Of a stretch of 64,000 bases of DNA, positions 9,328 to 19,692 are shown one piece after another (within the stretch, counting starts at the first letter, position 1; the number at the start of each line of letters is the position of its first letter). The notes under the pieces were generated by a model, which was not told the origin of the DNA, made no database searches, and was given only the letters and a program-made list of their open reading frames with translations. Both the position numbers and the translations under genes were made by a program. The stretch comes from an uncultured Alphaproteobacteria bacterium (GTDB lineage: Bacteria; Pseudomonadota; Alphaproteobacteria; Thalassobaculales; Thalassobaculaceae). The stretch lies in contig CALMRI010000009.1 of assembly GCA_937776645.1 (NCBI GenBank), positions 1-64,000 of the forward strand. Direction: 5' to 3'.

Positions 9328-10380
9328 TTACCCCGGCACAATCACGCCCTTGCCCGTGGTCTGGGTATCGAATTTCTTATACGCCTCCACGGCCTGATCA
9401 AGCGTCCAACGGTCGGTGAACAGCGCCTCGACGTCGATATCGTTATCAGCGATGAACTCGGCGCAGTCAGACTGACCTTGGGTTGAGAAGGTCCAGGAGC
9501 CGACTAGGGTGACCTGGCGGCGGAGCATATCGGGGCTGACATCTATCATCACGTTGCCGCGTTCTCCGACATAGCAAGCTGTGCCCCAGGAACGCACCGC
9601 CTGCACCGCCGCTTGGCGAGCCGAGGGGGCGGAGGAGGCCTCCAGCGACTTGTGGGCGCCTTCGCCATGGGTGAGGTCGCGGATCGCGGTGACCGGGTCG
9701 TTAGAGCCGGCGTTGATCGTCTCGGCGGCGCCGAAATTGCGGGCCATCGTCAAGCGTTCCTCCGATATATCCAGGGCAATCACCCGTGCGCCCATGGCGG
9801 TGGCGAGCTGGGTGGCCGATAGCCCGACTGGTCCCTGACCAAAAATTGCGATGGTCTCGCCGCCCTGAAGTTGCACCCGCCGGAGCGCGCCATAGGCGGT
9901 TCCGGTGCCGCAGGAAATCGCCGCGCCGGTGGTGAAGGAGAGTTTGTCGGGCAGCGGAACGAGAGTCGAGACCGGCACCCGCATATATTTGGCGTGCGCG
10001 CCATGGCCGGTGGCGCCGAAGACTGTGGTGCCATCCAGGCACATCTGTTGCCAACCGCCCTTGCAATGCTTGCAGGTGCCGCAGCCCTCGTAATGGTGGT
10101 CCATCACCCGCTGGCCGATCCGGGCCTCGGCTTTGGTGACGGCGGAGCCGACCTCGGCGACGATGCCGCAGGGTTCGTGTCCGGCGATCATCGGCTCGTC
10201 GGCCATCTTGAAGCCGGAGGCCGAGTTGCCCGGATTGAAGGTTTCGCGATAGCGGTGCAGATCACTGCCGCACATGCCCGAGGCCTTGATCTCCAGGATC
10301 ACATCCCGGGGGCCGGGCGTCGGGTCCGCGAAGTCACGGATTTCCAGCTTACGGTCGCCAACGAAAACCACACCCTTCAT
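9328..10380 (-). CDS. Zinc-dependent alcohol dehydrogenase family protein
   Basis: SGMCGSDLHRYR, GHEPCGIVAEVG, CGTCKHCKGGW, IFGQGPVGLSATQLA; start at MKGVVFVGDRKLEIRDF. Confidence 0.88.
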   Translation of the reverse strand: MKGVVFVGDRKLEIRDFADPTPGPRDVILEIKASGMCGSDLHRYRETFNPGNSASGFKMADEPMIAGHEPCGIVAEVGSAVTKAEARIGQRVMDHHYEGCGTCKHCKGGWQQMCLDGTTVFGATGHGAHAKYMRVPVSTLVPLPDKLSFTTGAAISCGTGTAYGALRRVQLQGGETIAIFGQGPVGLSATQLATAMGARVIALDISEERLTMARNFGAAETINAGSNDPVTAIRDLTHGEGAHKSLEASSAPSARQAAVQAVRSWGTACYVGERGNVMIDVSPDMLRRQVTLVGSWTFSTQGQSDCAEFIADNDIDVEALFTDRWTLDQAVEAYKKFDTQTTGKGVIVPG

Positions 10381-10542
10381 CACACCCTCCAAGCATTCGA
10401 CGATATTGGTCGCGGCGATGATGAATCCTGAAAGCCGTATTTGCAACCGAAGAGCGATGAGGGGCGGCGGGCACCTCGGCTCCATCTCACCCGTGTTGAC
10501 GAACTATCTTTCGGTAAGACGCCGCCGGTAAGGCGGTAGAGG

Positions 10543-12051
10543 TCAGCCCATTTGTGGGCGCTTGGCGAGGAAGGCCAGTGGCATCACTAAGAATGCTGCC
10601 ATGCCATAGGCGAAGTAGCCGTTTACATAGCCGACAAGCGCCGCTTGCCGGCCGACCTCGCCGGCCAGCGCCGCAAGGCCACTCTCGCTGGCCATTGACC
10701 ACTTGCCCATGACCGATCCAAAGGCGAGCATCTCGTTGAACGGATTAAGGGCCTGGATCATCTCCGAATAGGTGGCGCGACCGGTGCGCATCACCAAGGT
10801 GGCGGTCAGCGCGATGTGAACACTGGAGCCGATATTACGCAGCAGGTGAAACACCGAGGCAGCCTCGGGCACATGCTGCGGTGCTAAGGTCGCGAAAGTC
10901 ACGAGGAAGATTGGTGACCACATCATACCGACCCCGAAGCCTTGAAGGAAAGTCGTCCAGGTCACCGCGAAAAGAGTCATGTTGACGTCGAACTGGGACA
11001 TTGCCAAACCAGCCACGCCTTGGATCATAAACCCCAGGAACAGGACGGTTCGGGGGTCGAGATTTCTCAGCAGGGTGAGCAAAACGAATGACCCGGTCAG
11101 CAGTCCGACCCCGCGCGTAGACTGCATGATGCCGATCAGGGAGTCCGGATACCCCTGCAAAGTCTGCAGCATGGTCGGCTGCAGGACGATCGTTGTGAAA
11201 TAGAGCATTCCGAAGGTGAAACCGATGATGATCCCGACGGCGTAATTGCGATCGAGCAGCAATCGTAGCTGCAGGAACGGCCGGTCGGTGGTCGTGACAT
11301 GCACGATGAACAGGTAAAACGCGCCGACCGCGACGATCGCCTCGGCGATGATCTCTGGCGAGTCGAACCAATCCTGTCGCTGCCCCCTATCAAGCATGAT
11401 CTGCAATGCAGATACTGACAGCGCCAGGAAGATAAATCCGAACCAGTCGAGTCGACCGGCGGTCGGCTGTTCTTCGGGTTTCTGGATAAAGTGCCAGAGC
11501 GCCAGGAAACAGATGGTCGCCGGTGGCACGATCATCAAAAAGACCCAGCGCCAGCTATAGTCTTCCGACATATAGCCGCCGACCAGGGGGGCGATGATGT
11601 TGGCGATGGTCACGCCCATGCTCCACAGGACCAGAACCCGGCCATGCTGCGCACGTGGATAGATGCTAATGATGATCGCTTGGCTGAGTGGCAGCAGCGG
11701 CGCGCCGGCGAACCCCTGCGCCGCCCGAAGTAAGACCAGCTCTTCCAGAGATGTTGCGAGACCGCACAGGATTGATGCGGCGATGAAGCCGCCGGAGGAG
11801 CAGAGCATCACCCGCCGCCGTCCGAACCGCCCGTCGAGCCAACCGCTCATCGGTGTTGCGACCGCCATTGCCAGCAGGTTCGCGGTGATGATCCAGGTGA
11901 TCTGATCCTGGGTCGCGGCGAAGGCGCCCTGGATCTGTGGTAGCGCGACATTCGCCAGGGTCGACGTGAGCACGAAAATACCCACCGTGGCCGTCAGGGT
12001 CACGAGGATGGCGCGGCGGCGCGCTGGCGTCATGGTTGTCTGCTCGCTCAT
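10543..12051 (-). CDS. DHA2/EmrB-type MFS transporter
   Basis: About 14 hydrophobic segments; GWLDGRFGRRRVML motif; start at MSEQTTMTPARRR. Confidence 0.85.
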   Translation of the reverse strand: MSEQTTMTPARRRAILVTLTATVGIFVLTSTLANVALPQIQGAFAATQDQITWIITANLLAMAVATPMSGWLDGRFGRRRVMLCSSGGFIAASILCGLATSLEELVLLRAAQGFAGAPLLPLSQAIIISIYPRAQHGRVLVLWSMGVTIANIIAPLVGGYMSEDYSWRWVFLMIVPPATICFLALWHFIQKPEEQPTAGRLDWFGFIFLALSVSALQIMLDRGQRQDWFDSPEIIAEAIVAVGAFYLFIVHVTTTDRPFLQLRLLLDRNYAVGIIIGFTFGMLYFTTIVLQPTMLQTLQGYPDSLIGIMQSTRGVGLLTGSFVLLTLLRNLDPRTVLFLGFMIQGVAGLAMSQFDVNMTLFAVTWTTFLQGFGVGMMWSPIFLVTFATLAPQHVPEAASVFHLLRNIGSSVHIALTATLVMRTGRATYSEMIQALNPFNEMLAFGSVMGKWSMASESGLAALAGEVGRQAALVGYVNGYFAYGMAAFLVMPLAFLAKRPQMG

Positions 12052-12175
12052 CGCGCGGACTATTGCATGAGAGTAGGGGCCCACACCAACCACACCCGTG
12101 ATCGCCATCCTTGGTGCTAAAATGCTGAAGAAGCAGTAAACTCAGAGAAACTGATTCAGTACTCTGGAGGCTCCT

Positions 12176-13132
12176 ATGCCTGATAGTGCCCGCTCGCGAT
12201 CAATCGCCGACCTGCCGCCACAGACCGCCGCCAATCCCGCCAGCAAGGCTGAGGGGCGGGCGCGTTATTTCAACACTGGCAATGCGTTCAATGTGAAATT
12301 ACCGGTAGTGCCGAACGCGGTTTTCACCGCGGAGCCGATGCAGGCGCTGGACCCGGCGACGTCGACCGGGCTGATTGCCTGTGATGTCTCCAGCGAAATG
12401 GCCTGCGCCTTTCCGGCGACTTCGCCCCTGGTGCTGGCTTATTATGCGCGCATCCGCTCCGGTGAGGCGCTGGCCACCGACTTCGTCGCCAGCGGCGTGG
12501 TGTACTATGTGATGCAGGGCGGCGGTACGACGGTATCGGGCTCCGAAACGGTGTCCTGGGGCCCTGGCGATATCTTTGTAACGCCTGGCGACGAGAGCCA
12601 GAACCATACTGCCGGGGGAGAGGACGCAGTGCTTTGGGTTGTTACCAACGAGCCGCAGCTGGCGTTCGAAAATCTTCAAGCGCCAGCGTCGGGACAGTCC
12701 CCGACCAATACCGTGCATTACACCGCCGATGAACTCGATCGACAGATCGCGCTTATCTATGAAATTGGCCGGGGCGACGACATCCCCGGCTCGGCCCTGA
12801 TCTTGTCCTCGGAAAAGCAGGAGGCCAGCCGCAATGTGCTGCCGACGCTTACGGTGGCGATGAACACCTTGCCTCCGGGGGAGACCCAGCGGCCGCACCG
12901 TCACAACTCCGTTGCGGTTTCCCTGGTCATCAAGGGCGAGGGTTGTTTCTCAATGATCGACGGTGTCCGCAAGGAGTGGGCGCCTTGGGCGACCACCATC
13001 ACGCCGGCGGTATCGGTCCACTCGCACCATAACGAGGGCGCTGAGCAGGCAAAGTTCCTGATCATCCAGGATGGCGGCATTTTCTATCACGCCCGGGCTA
13101 TGGGCTTTGAATTCGCCGAACATCCGATATAA
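12176..13132 (+). CDS. Cupin-domain protein (gentisate 1,2-dioxygenase-like)
   Basis: Two cupin-like halves: GDIFVTPGDESQNHTAGGEDAVLW and PPGETQRPHRHNSVAVSLVIKGEGCFSMIDG. Confidence 0.75.
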   Translation: MPDSARSRSIADLPPQTAANPASKAEGRARYFNTGNAFNVKLPVVPNAVFTAEPMQALDPATSTGLIACDVSSEMACAFPATSPLVLAYYARIRSGEALATDFVASGVVYYVMQGGGTTVSGSETVSWGPGDIFVTPGDESQNHTAGGEDAVLWVVTNEPQLAFENLQAPASGQSPTNTVHYTADELDRQIALIYEIGRGDDIPGSALILSSEKQEASRNVLPTLTVAMNTLPPGETQRPHRHNSVAVSLVIKGEGCFSMIDGVRKEWAPWATTITPAVSVHSHHNEGAEQAKFLIIQDGGIFYHARAMGFEFAEHPI

Positions 13133-13147
13133 CTGGGAGAACGCACC

Positions 13148-14041
13148 ATGGCGCTCGCATCCGAGGGGGCCGGCTCCTGCCTGGCCATCCGCAAGCTGCA
13201 CCCGGCGATCGGCGCCGAGGTCAGCAATGTCGACTTTTCCAAACCGCTTTCGCCTGACGTGGCGGCCGAAATTCACGCCGCCTGGATAGCGCATCATGTG
13301 CTGGTCTTTCCGGGCCAGGCGATCACCGACGAGCAGCATGTCGCGGTCACCCGGCATTTCGGCGAGCCGGAAATCTTTCACATGGACATCATCAAATCAA
13401 AATTCCTGAAGGAAATTTTCCGAGTTTCCAATACCGATGAAGACGGCAATCTGGTGCCGCCGTCGAACCCGATCCAGCAGCAGCTTTCCAGCGCCAAGAA
13501 ATGGCACACCGATTCAAGCTATCGACCAATCCCGGCGATGGGCTCGATACTGCATGGGGTCGAGGTCAGTCGCACGGGGGGGCTGACTTGCTTCACCAAT
13601 ATGCACGCGGTCTACGAGGCGTTGCCGCCGGAATGGAGGGCCAAGGTCGATGGTCGCAAGGCGCTGCATGATTTTGACAAGCTCAGCCGGATCTCCGGTG
13701 CGCCGAAGCAGACGGCGGAGGAACGCGCCAGAGTGCCGGCGATCTGGCAGCCGATGGTGCGGTCCCATCCGGTGAGTGGCCGAAAATCGCTCTATATCAG
13801 CCCGATCTATAACGACGACATCGAGGGTATGGAAGAGGCCGAGGCTACCGCGTTCATACAGGAACTCGCCGAATTCGCCGGCCAGGACCGCTTCGTCTAC
13901 CGGCATCAATGGGAAACCGATGACGTCCTGATGTGGGATAACCGCTGCACCATGCACATTGTCACGCCGCACGACCCGATGGAGCGTCGGGTTATGCACA
14001 GGACGACGATTGTTGGGGAGGGGCCGGTGGCGGCGGCATAG
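13148..14041 (+). CDS. TauD/TfdA-family 2-oxoglutarate-dependent dioxygenase
   Basis: KWHTDSSYRPIPAMGSIL and DDVLMWDNRCTMHIVTPHDPMERRVMHRTTI motifs. Confidence 0.9.
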   Translation: MALASEGAGSCLAIRKLHPAIGAEVSNVDFSKPLSPDVAAEIHAAWIAHHVLVFPGQAITDEQHVAVTRHFGEPEIFHMDIIKSKFLKEIFRVSNTDEDGNLVPPSNPIQQQLSSAKKWHTDSSYRPIPAMGSILHGVEVSRTGGLTCFTNMHAVYEALPPEWRAKVDGRKALHDFDKLSRISGAPKQTAEERARVPAIWQPMVRSHPVSGRKSLYISPIYNDDIEGMEEAEATAFIQELAEFAGQDRFVYRHQWETDDVLMWDNRCTMHIVTPHDPMERRVMHRTTIVGEGPVAAA

Positions 14042-14118
14042 AGGTCGCGGTGCTGAACAAGATAGTGGGGCTGACGACGTAAGTTCCGCTGGCGATTTTT
14101 CAGCGGTAGGTTTTTAAC

Positions 14119-14425
14119 TCAAACCACGTTCTGTATGGGGACGATTAGTTTTTGTTCATCGATTGGCTTGGCGAGACTGTCTACCACCCCTAATTGTGTG
14201 GCGAAGTCGAGATAGTTCACGTCGCCGACCGTCATCACGATTACCGGGGTATTACGCGCTGCAGCCCGAATTTTCCGCAAAAATTCGAACCTGTCTTTCT
14301 TCAGCGTAAGAATGCTAAGACTAACCATGTCGATGGTGGGTTGCATCGCTAGAGTTAACGCTTCACCGGCGCTATCCGCCTTTATGACTGTGTATTCAAC
14401 GCCCGAGAAAATGCGCTCGATGAAC
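14119..14425 (-). pseudogene. Response-regulator receiver-like remnant lacking its N-terminus
   Basis: FIERIFSGVEYTVIKADSAGEALTLAMQPTIDMVSLSILTLKKDRFEFLRKIRAAARNTPVIVMTVGD..LAKPIDEQKL; a stop directly precedes FIER, so the acidic N-terminal pocket is absent. Confidence 0.5.
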
Positions 14426-14743
14426 TAATATCTATCTAGTCGAGGCTATATGGCTTCCTGAATAGTCTATTGATAATGTTCGGGAGTTCATTTTATCCGT
14501 TGAATAGCATTAAGCGCTTATACCAAATATTCCGTTAAAAAGTGTGATCCTTAATCTCAAAAATAGTAATTCTTACTGATGCTCTTGGGAGCATATGGGG
14601 GAAATTTTGCTCCTACTAACTAATTTCATCGGTATACCTTGGGACGTCACGCGTCCCGGACGGCCGCCCAGGGCGTGGCTCCCTGTGACTTGAGGGGTGG
14701 TGAAAAGGGCGTTTGAGCTTCAAAAATAGCCTTTCCCGCGTTG

Positions 14744-15505
14744 CTAATTCAACCCCACACGCTGGCGGATGACCTCATCGCGAAGTGAGACATCACCGCC
14801 GTCGAACTCGCGGGCATCCTCGGTGCAGAGCCAGGAGATGGCCTTGGCTGGACGGTCCGTCGTCGCGTGGGCCGATGGATCCATTTGGCTGATCGGGTTG
14901 AGGCCGGAGGCTTTGATCGCTACCTGCATATGGGTCATCACCGTGCCGGGCGCCAGACCAACGATCCGAATGCCCTGGCTGGCATATTCCAGATGGGTCA
15001 TCCGGGTCAGCATGAGCACCGCCGCCTTACTGGAACAATAGTGGCTCCAGCCTTCAAGCGCGCCGGTGGCGGCGCCGGAGCTGATATTAACGATCACCCC
15101 GCCGCCCTGTTGCAGCATTGTCGGGATCGCCGCGCGCAGACCGAAATAGACGCCCTTGTAGTTGACGTCGGCCACCCGGACCCATTCCTCGGGGTCGGAA
15201 TCGGCGAGCTTGGAGATTGGGTCGATCAGGCCGGCGTTGTTAACCAGGATATCGAGGCCGTCGAAAGTCTTGCGGCAGAGGGCGACGGCGGCGGTCACGT
15301 CGGCATAACTGGCAACATCGCAGGCCACGGCCACGGCCTTGCCGCCTGCCGTGCGAATTTCGGTCGCAATTTGCTCACTCTCGCCCAGACTTCGGGCCGC
15401 GAGGACGACAGACACGCCCTGCGCTGCGAGTTCCTTGGCGGCTGCAGCACCGATGCCTCGGCTGGCGCCAGTGACGATGGCAGACTTGCCAGCTAATTCG
15501 CTCAT
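14744..15505 (-). CDS. SDR-family oxidoreductase
   Basis: AIVTGASRGIGAAAAKELA, LVNNAGLIDPIS, SHYCSSKAAVLMLTR. Confidence 0.9.
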   Translation of the reverse strand: MSELAGKSAIVTGASRGIGAAAAKELAAQGVSVVLAARSLGESEQIATEIRTAGGKAVAVACDVASYADVTAAVALCRKTFDGLDILVNNAGLIDPISKLADSDPEEWVRVADVNYKGVYFGLRAAIPTMLQQGGGVIVNISSGAATGALEGWSHYCSSKAAVLMLTRMTHLEYASQGIRIVGLAPGTVMTHMQVAIKASGLNPISQMDPSAHATTDRPAKAISWLCTEDAREFDGGDVSLRDEVIRQRVGLN

Positions 15506-15861
15506 TGTGAGGTTCCTTGGGTTGGATCCGGGGGGGATTGGAGAATTGGGATTTGATGATTTGTCGATGCGGGCTGGATGATACCCGGTAAAAACTGGTT
15601 GTCATCCCCATGTGCGCATAGTGCTGTTGGGGTACCACCACCGTTGCCCTGCCGTTCGGCAGGACGACGGGTGAGATCTTACCGGACACCAGTGAGCGAG
15701 AGGCAGAAAATTTGGTGGCCTCGGCATCCGGTTTTCGATAACGCAACGCCGGGCCCTCTCAGAGGGCACTGGCGCTTGCAACTTTACGGGTGCTGTCCCA
15801 TTCATCGCATAGTGGTTTCGGCTAAACTGATCGCGTTAACCCCATCCGATGGAGTAAAGCT

Positions 15862-16317
15862 ATGTCGGCGACATATTTCGGGTATTTTATGGCCGCCCTG
15901 GTGATTGGTTGCGGCGGGCCTTTGCAGGCCGGGATCAATGGAACGCTTGCACGCTCCCTCGGTCATCCGCTGCTTGCCGCCGCCACCAACACTATCGTGG
16001 CGAGCCTTGGAATATTCACCGTCATGCTCCTGCTGCAAGTGCGTGTGCCGGGCATGAAAGCCATTGAGGCGGCGCCATGGTGGGCCTGGTGCGGCGGGCT
16101 GATCGGTGGCTTTGCGGTGTTCGGCGCCCTCAACTTCGCGCCGAAGATGGGGGCGGCAGCTTATGTCTCGGTCACCATATTAGGGATCATGTCGGCCTCG
16201 TTGCTGCTTGACCATTTTGGCGTCGTCGGCTTCCGTCAACAGTCACTGACCCTGCCGAAACTCGCCGGAGCCGGTCTGGTGGTTGCGGGTATGGCCCTGA
16301 TCCAGTTTCAGCGCTGA
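15862..16317 (+). CDS. DMT-superfamily (DUF606/YdcZ-like) transporter
   Basis: Small membrane protein with LVIGCGGPLQAGINGTLARSLGHPLLAA..VSVTILGIMSASLLLDHFGVVGF. Confidence 0.75.
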   Translation: MSATYFGYFMAALVIGCGGPLQAGINGTLARSLGHPLLAAATNTIVASLGIFTVMLLLQVRVPGMKAIEAAPWWAWCGGLIGGFAVFGALNFAPKMGAAAYVSVTILGIMSASLLLDHFGVVGFRQQSLTLPKLAGAGLVVAGMALIQFQR

Positions 16318-16324
16318 GCCGGCG

Positions 16325-17059
16325 ATGGCCAAGACCGCTTCCCGCAACTCGGACCCTGTGGTCGCCGTTGAGGCGCTGATCGCCGGCACGCCCGAGGCGG
16401 CATCCCGCGCGGTCGTCGTGGGCTACAATTGGACCCTGGTCGAGGGACCGGAGGGAACTGGGTTGGTGACTACTCCCGAAAAAACTGTCGAGGGCGCACG
16501 CACGACGGACGAGACTGGGCGCTTTACTGGTCGTGGGCTGCGTGAGTTGGCAGGGTTGGCAAGATCGGCAAATCCCTACGAGCGATCCATCGGTTGCGCT
16601 GCGATCAATGCTGGCCTCAACCGCTATGACTTGCACGGAGCGGTGGACAACGGACTTGAATTGTCCGGCGCGGCGGCTGGTCGGACCATCGTGGTGGGCC
16701 GATTTCCCGGATTGGACGAGCGATTGCCGGGAGCGGTGGTGCTGGAGCGCAATCCTGGCCCCAATGATCTTCCGGCCGAGGCGGCGGCGCAGGTCATTCC
16801 TGGCTGCGCGCGGCTGATCATTACCGCTTCAGCCTGGAGCAATGCAAGTCTTGCCGGATTATTGCGGCTCGCTGATGGTGCGCATGTCAGCGTGGTGGGG
16901 CCGGGGACGCCGCTTTCGCCGTTGCTGCATGATTGTGGGATCAAGCGGCTTGCCGGTTTCGTGGTGACTAATCCGGCGGCCTTGCGCCAAGCAATCGCTG
17001 AGGGCGCCGGCGTGCGCCAGTTCCGTCATTTCGGACGTCACTTGGTTTTGGAGGTGTAG
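16325..17059 (+). CDS. DUF364-like (putative heavy-metal chelation Rossmann) protein
   Basis: ERSIGCAAINAGLNRYD...VVGRFPGLDERLPGAVVLERNP...IITASAWSNASLAGLLRLA. Confidence 0.65.
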   Translation: MAKTASRNSDPVVAVEALIAGTPEAASRAVVVGYNWTLVEGPEGTGLVTTPEKTVEGARTTDETGRFTGRGLRELAGLARSANPYERSIGCAAINAGLNRYDLHGAVDNGLELSGAAAGRTIVVGRFPGLDERLPGAVVLERNPGPNDLPAEAAAQVIPGCARLIITASAWSNASLAGLLRLADGAHVSVVGPGTPLSPLLHDCGIKRLAGFVVTNPAALRQAIAEGAGVRQFRHFGRHLVLEV

Positions 17060-17141
17060 CGGCTCCTTGCCGGACCGGCTATTCGACCTTGCGGGCGATG
17101 ACTGACCGCCGAAGACGGAAACAATCAGTCAGTACGATTAA

Positions 17142-17516
17142 TTGGTCCGGCTCCGCGATGGGGAGCTTGACGAGAAAAAGCGGGCATTAGCCGAGATCCA
17201 GGCTCTGATCGACAAATGGCAAGCTCTGGAGGATGAGGTGGTTCGTGAGCAAGCGGTGATCGCCAACTCATATGAGGCCTCTATCGGCTGCAGCGCCTTT
17301 GCCAAAGCGGTGATCTAAGGCCGCGAGGATCTCGTCCAGGAGATCATCGAACGCGAGCAGGATGCCGCGGCCGCGAACGACAAATTTCTAGTCACATTCC
17401 AGGAACTTCGCAAGGCCGAGGTCGTCCGCGACGATTACGATAACGCAGTGAATCTGGAGGAGGTGTGCCGGGAGCAGATGGAACTCGATGAGATCTCGCT
17501 GAACGTGTGCAGGTGA
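17142..17516 (+). pseudogene. fliJ: Decayed fliJ (flagellar export chaperone) homolog
   Basis: Single frame reads LVRLRDGELDEKKRALAEIQALIDKWQALEDEVVREQAVIANSYEASIGCSAFAKAVI*GREDLVQEIIEREQDAAAANDKFLVTFQELRKAEVVRDDYDNAVNLEEVCREQMELDEISLNVCR*; in-frame TAA at 17316 and a stop just upstream remove the start. Confidence 0.75.
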
Positions 17517-17543
17517 ACAAACGCTAAACTGGGCTTTCGGTTA

Positions 17544-18770
17544 CTAAGCCTGTTCTGGTCGATTGGCGTCGTGTTGGCGCACCTGGGTCACCGTCGCCAT
17601 GGTTACCACGAGCATCGTCGCGCAGCCGTAGAAAACCATATCCGCTCGGCCGCTATCCATTATCCAGCCAAGCAACAGCGGCATCAGCGACGATCCGAGG
17701 TCGAGGCCGGAATAAACGAAGCCGAAGATACGTCCGGTGGCGCCTTTTGGCGTTGCTTTGCGCACTAGCATGTCGCGCGACGGTCCGGTGGTGCCGGATA
17801 AAAATCCAGCCAGTGCCAGCGCCGGGATGACCAGAGCCACGCTGATGGCTTGCGCGCCGATCGAGACCAACACCACGGCGGCCAGCGCGACGCCGCCCAT
17901 GGCGATCAGATCATGCCGGTCGGTACGGTCTGCAAGCACGCCGCCGGCGAAAACACCGGCTGCAGAGCCGATTAGGAACGCCGTCAACGCCGCCGTCGCG
18001 GTAGCGAATTCGATGGTATAGAGCTGTTGGATCGCGGTGATGCCGAAAGCCTGCACGCCGATCAGCGAGGCGGCTAGGAAAGCGAAATACAGGAAGCAGG
18101 AAATGATCGTCGGCGTCAGCAGCATCTGCAGGTTGCGGGTGATGGTCTCACGCCGGCCGCTCGGACGCGGCGCCGGAATCTCGGCCTCGACTTCCGCCAA
18201 CGCGCCGCCCCAGAGCATAAATGCCGCAACAATGGTCAACCCGACCATGCCGGCAGCAATCGCGGCGGTCCGCCAATCGGCATAGAGCGCGATCGTGCCG
18301 ACGAAGACCGGGGCTACCGCCCATCCAAGATTGCCGCAGAGCCCGTGCGTGGCATAAGCCCGCCCGAGTCGCTCGGCGCTGACCTTGCTGGTCAGGATCG
18401 ACAGATCAGCCGGATGGAACACGCTGTTGCCAAGCCCGGCGCAGACAGAAAGTACCATCAGCATCCAGTACTCGGAGGTGAACCCATAGCCGATAACGCT
18501 GATGGACAGCACCGATAGACCACTCAGCAGAACCCGGCGCGCGCCGAAATGATCAACCATGAACCCGGCGATGGTTTGCGCGAAGCCGGAGGCGGCATAG
18601 AACAGCGTCGTCAATAGCGCCAGCGCCGTGTAACTGACCCCGAACTCGGCTTTCAAAATCGGGAATAGCGGCGGTAGGATCAAATGAAAGAAGTGGCTGG
18701 CTCCATGCGCCACGCCAACCAAGCCCATGACCTTGAGATCGTGCCGGAGAGGTACCGTAGTGACTGACAT
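17544..18770 (-). CDS. MFS transporter
   Basis: About 12 hydrophobic segments; VAHGASHFFHLILPPLFPILKAEFGVSY; start at MSVTTVPLRHDLK. Confidence 0.82.
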   Translation of the reverse strand: MSVTTVPLRHDLKVMGLVGVAHGASHFFHLILPPLFPILKAEFGVSYTALALLTTLFYAASGFAQTIAGFMVDHFGARRVLLSGLSVLSISVIGYGFTSEYWMLMVLSVCAGLGNSVFHPADLSILTSKVSAERLGRAYATHGLCGNLGWAVAPVFVGTIALYADWRTAAIAAGMVGLTIVAAFMLWGGALAEVEAEIPAPRPSGRRETITRNLQMLLTPTIISCFLYFAFLAASLIGVQAFGITAIQQLYTIEFATATAALTAFLIGSAAGVFAGGVLADRTDRHDLIAMGGVALAAVVLVSIGAQAISVALVIPALALAGFLSGTTGPSRDMLVRKATPKGATGRIFGFVYSGLDLGSSLMPLLLGWIMDSGRADMVFYGCATMLVVTMATVTQVRQHDANRPEQA

Positions 18771-18913
18771 GTTGTTGCTATAGAGGCGCTTGCGCGGATT
18801 GGCAATCGTCCCCGCCATCGCGTAGCTGATGAGCGTCAGGCTTCTTTTCTGCCGCTCGGCGGATTACGATACGCGCACACTATCTATGCTTTGCCGTTCT
18901 TGGAGCTGCGCAC

Positions 18914-19675
18914 ATGCCGTTTATCACCTCAGCCGACGACGCTCGGGCCGCCCGCAAGCCGATTGAGGTGCAGGGACGCACTTATTACCTCAGTCCTTAT
19001 ATGGGGACGGTGCCGACGCGCGGCCGTTACGAACCCGGCAACGAGGCTAACGACGACGGTCTGCCCCAGGGGTTTCTGGTCGAGCAGCCGGCCGGTGCGG
19101 TGACCCCGCCGCACTTTCACGATCATGAGCAATTCCAGGTCGTCGTGGACGGCGGTGGTTTCGTTGGCAAGAAGGCCGCGCTGCCGCTTTCGCTGCACTA
19201 TGCCGGCGGGCATACGCCCTATGGGCCGATCATCGCGGGCGAGGAAGGGATTTTCTACTTCACCCTGCGCTCGCGCTGGGATGCCGGCGCCAAATATATG
19301 CCCGCCTCTCGCGACAAGCTGAAGCGGGTCAAGCGCAAGCATCGGCTGGCGGCGGATATTGCGGTTCCGGTAGGCGAAGAGCTCAAAGTGGCGAGCGGGA
19401 ATGAGTGTCGCGAGGTGATGGCGCCGTTGGAGGATGGGACCTGTGCCTATTTGTTCAGTATCGGGCCGGGCCAATCGAGATCACTAGAGACACCGTTGGT
19501 TGCCGGTGGGCAATACGCGATCGTGGTTTCCGGCTCGGCGATCGAAGAGGGGCGCACACTGCCCCGGCTGTCCGGTCTCTACAGGTTCCGCAAGGAGCCG
19601 CCGCTATCGGTAACGGCGGGAGAGCAGGGCGCGGCGGTGCTGTTGATGCAGTTCTCCAAAGACGACCCGGCTTGA
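18914..19675 (+). CDS. Cupin-like hypothetical protein
   Basis: PAGAVTPPHFHDHEQFQVVVDGGGFVG metal-binding cupin motif. Confidence 0.6.
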   Translation: MPFITSADDARAARKPIEVQGRTYYLSPYMGTVPTRGRYEPGNEANDDGLPQGFLVEQPAGAVTPPHFHDHEQFQVVVDGGGFVGKKAALPLSLHYAGGHTPYGPIIAGEEGIFYFTLRSRWDAGAKYMPASRDKLKRVKRKHRLAADIAVPVGEELKVASGNECREVMAPLEDGTCAYLFSIGPGQSRSLETPLVAGGQYAIVVSGSAIEEGRTLPRLSGLYRFRKEPPLSVTAGEQGAAVLLMQFSKDDPA

Positions 19676-19692
19676 CCTTGGACGGGGCAGGA

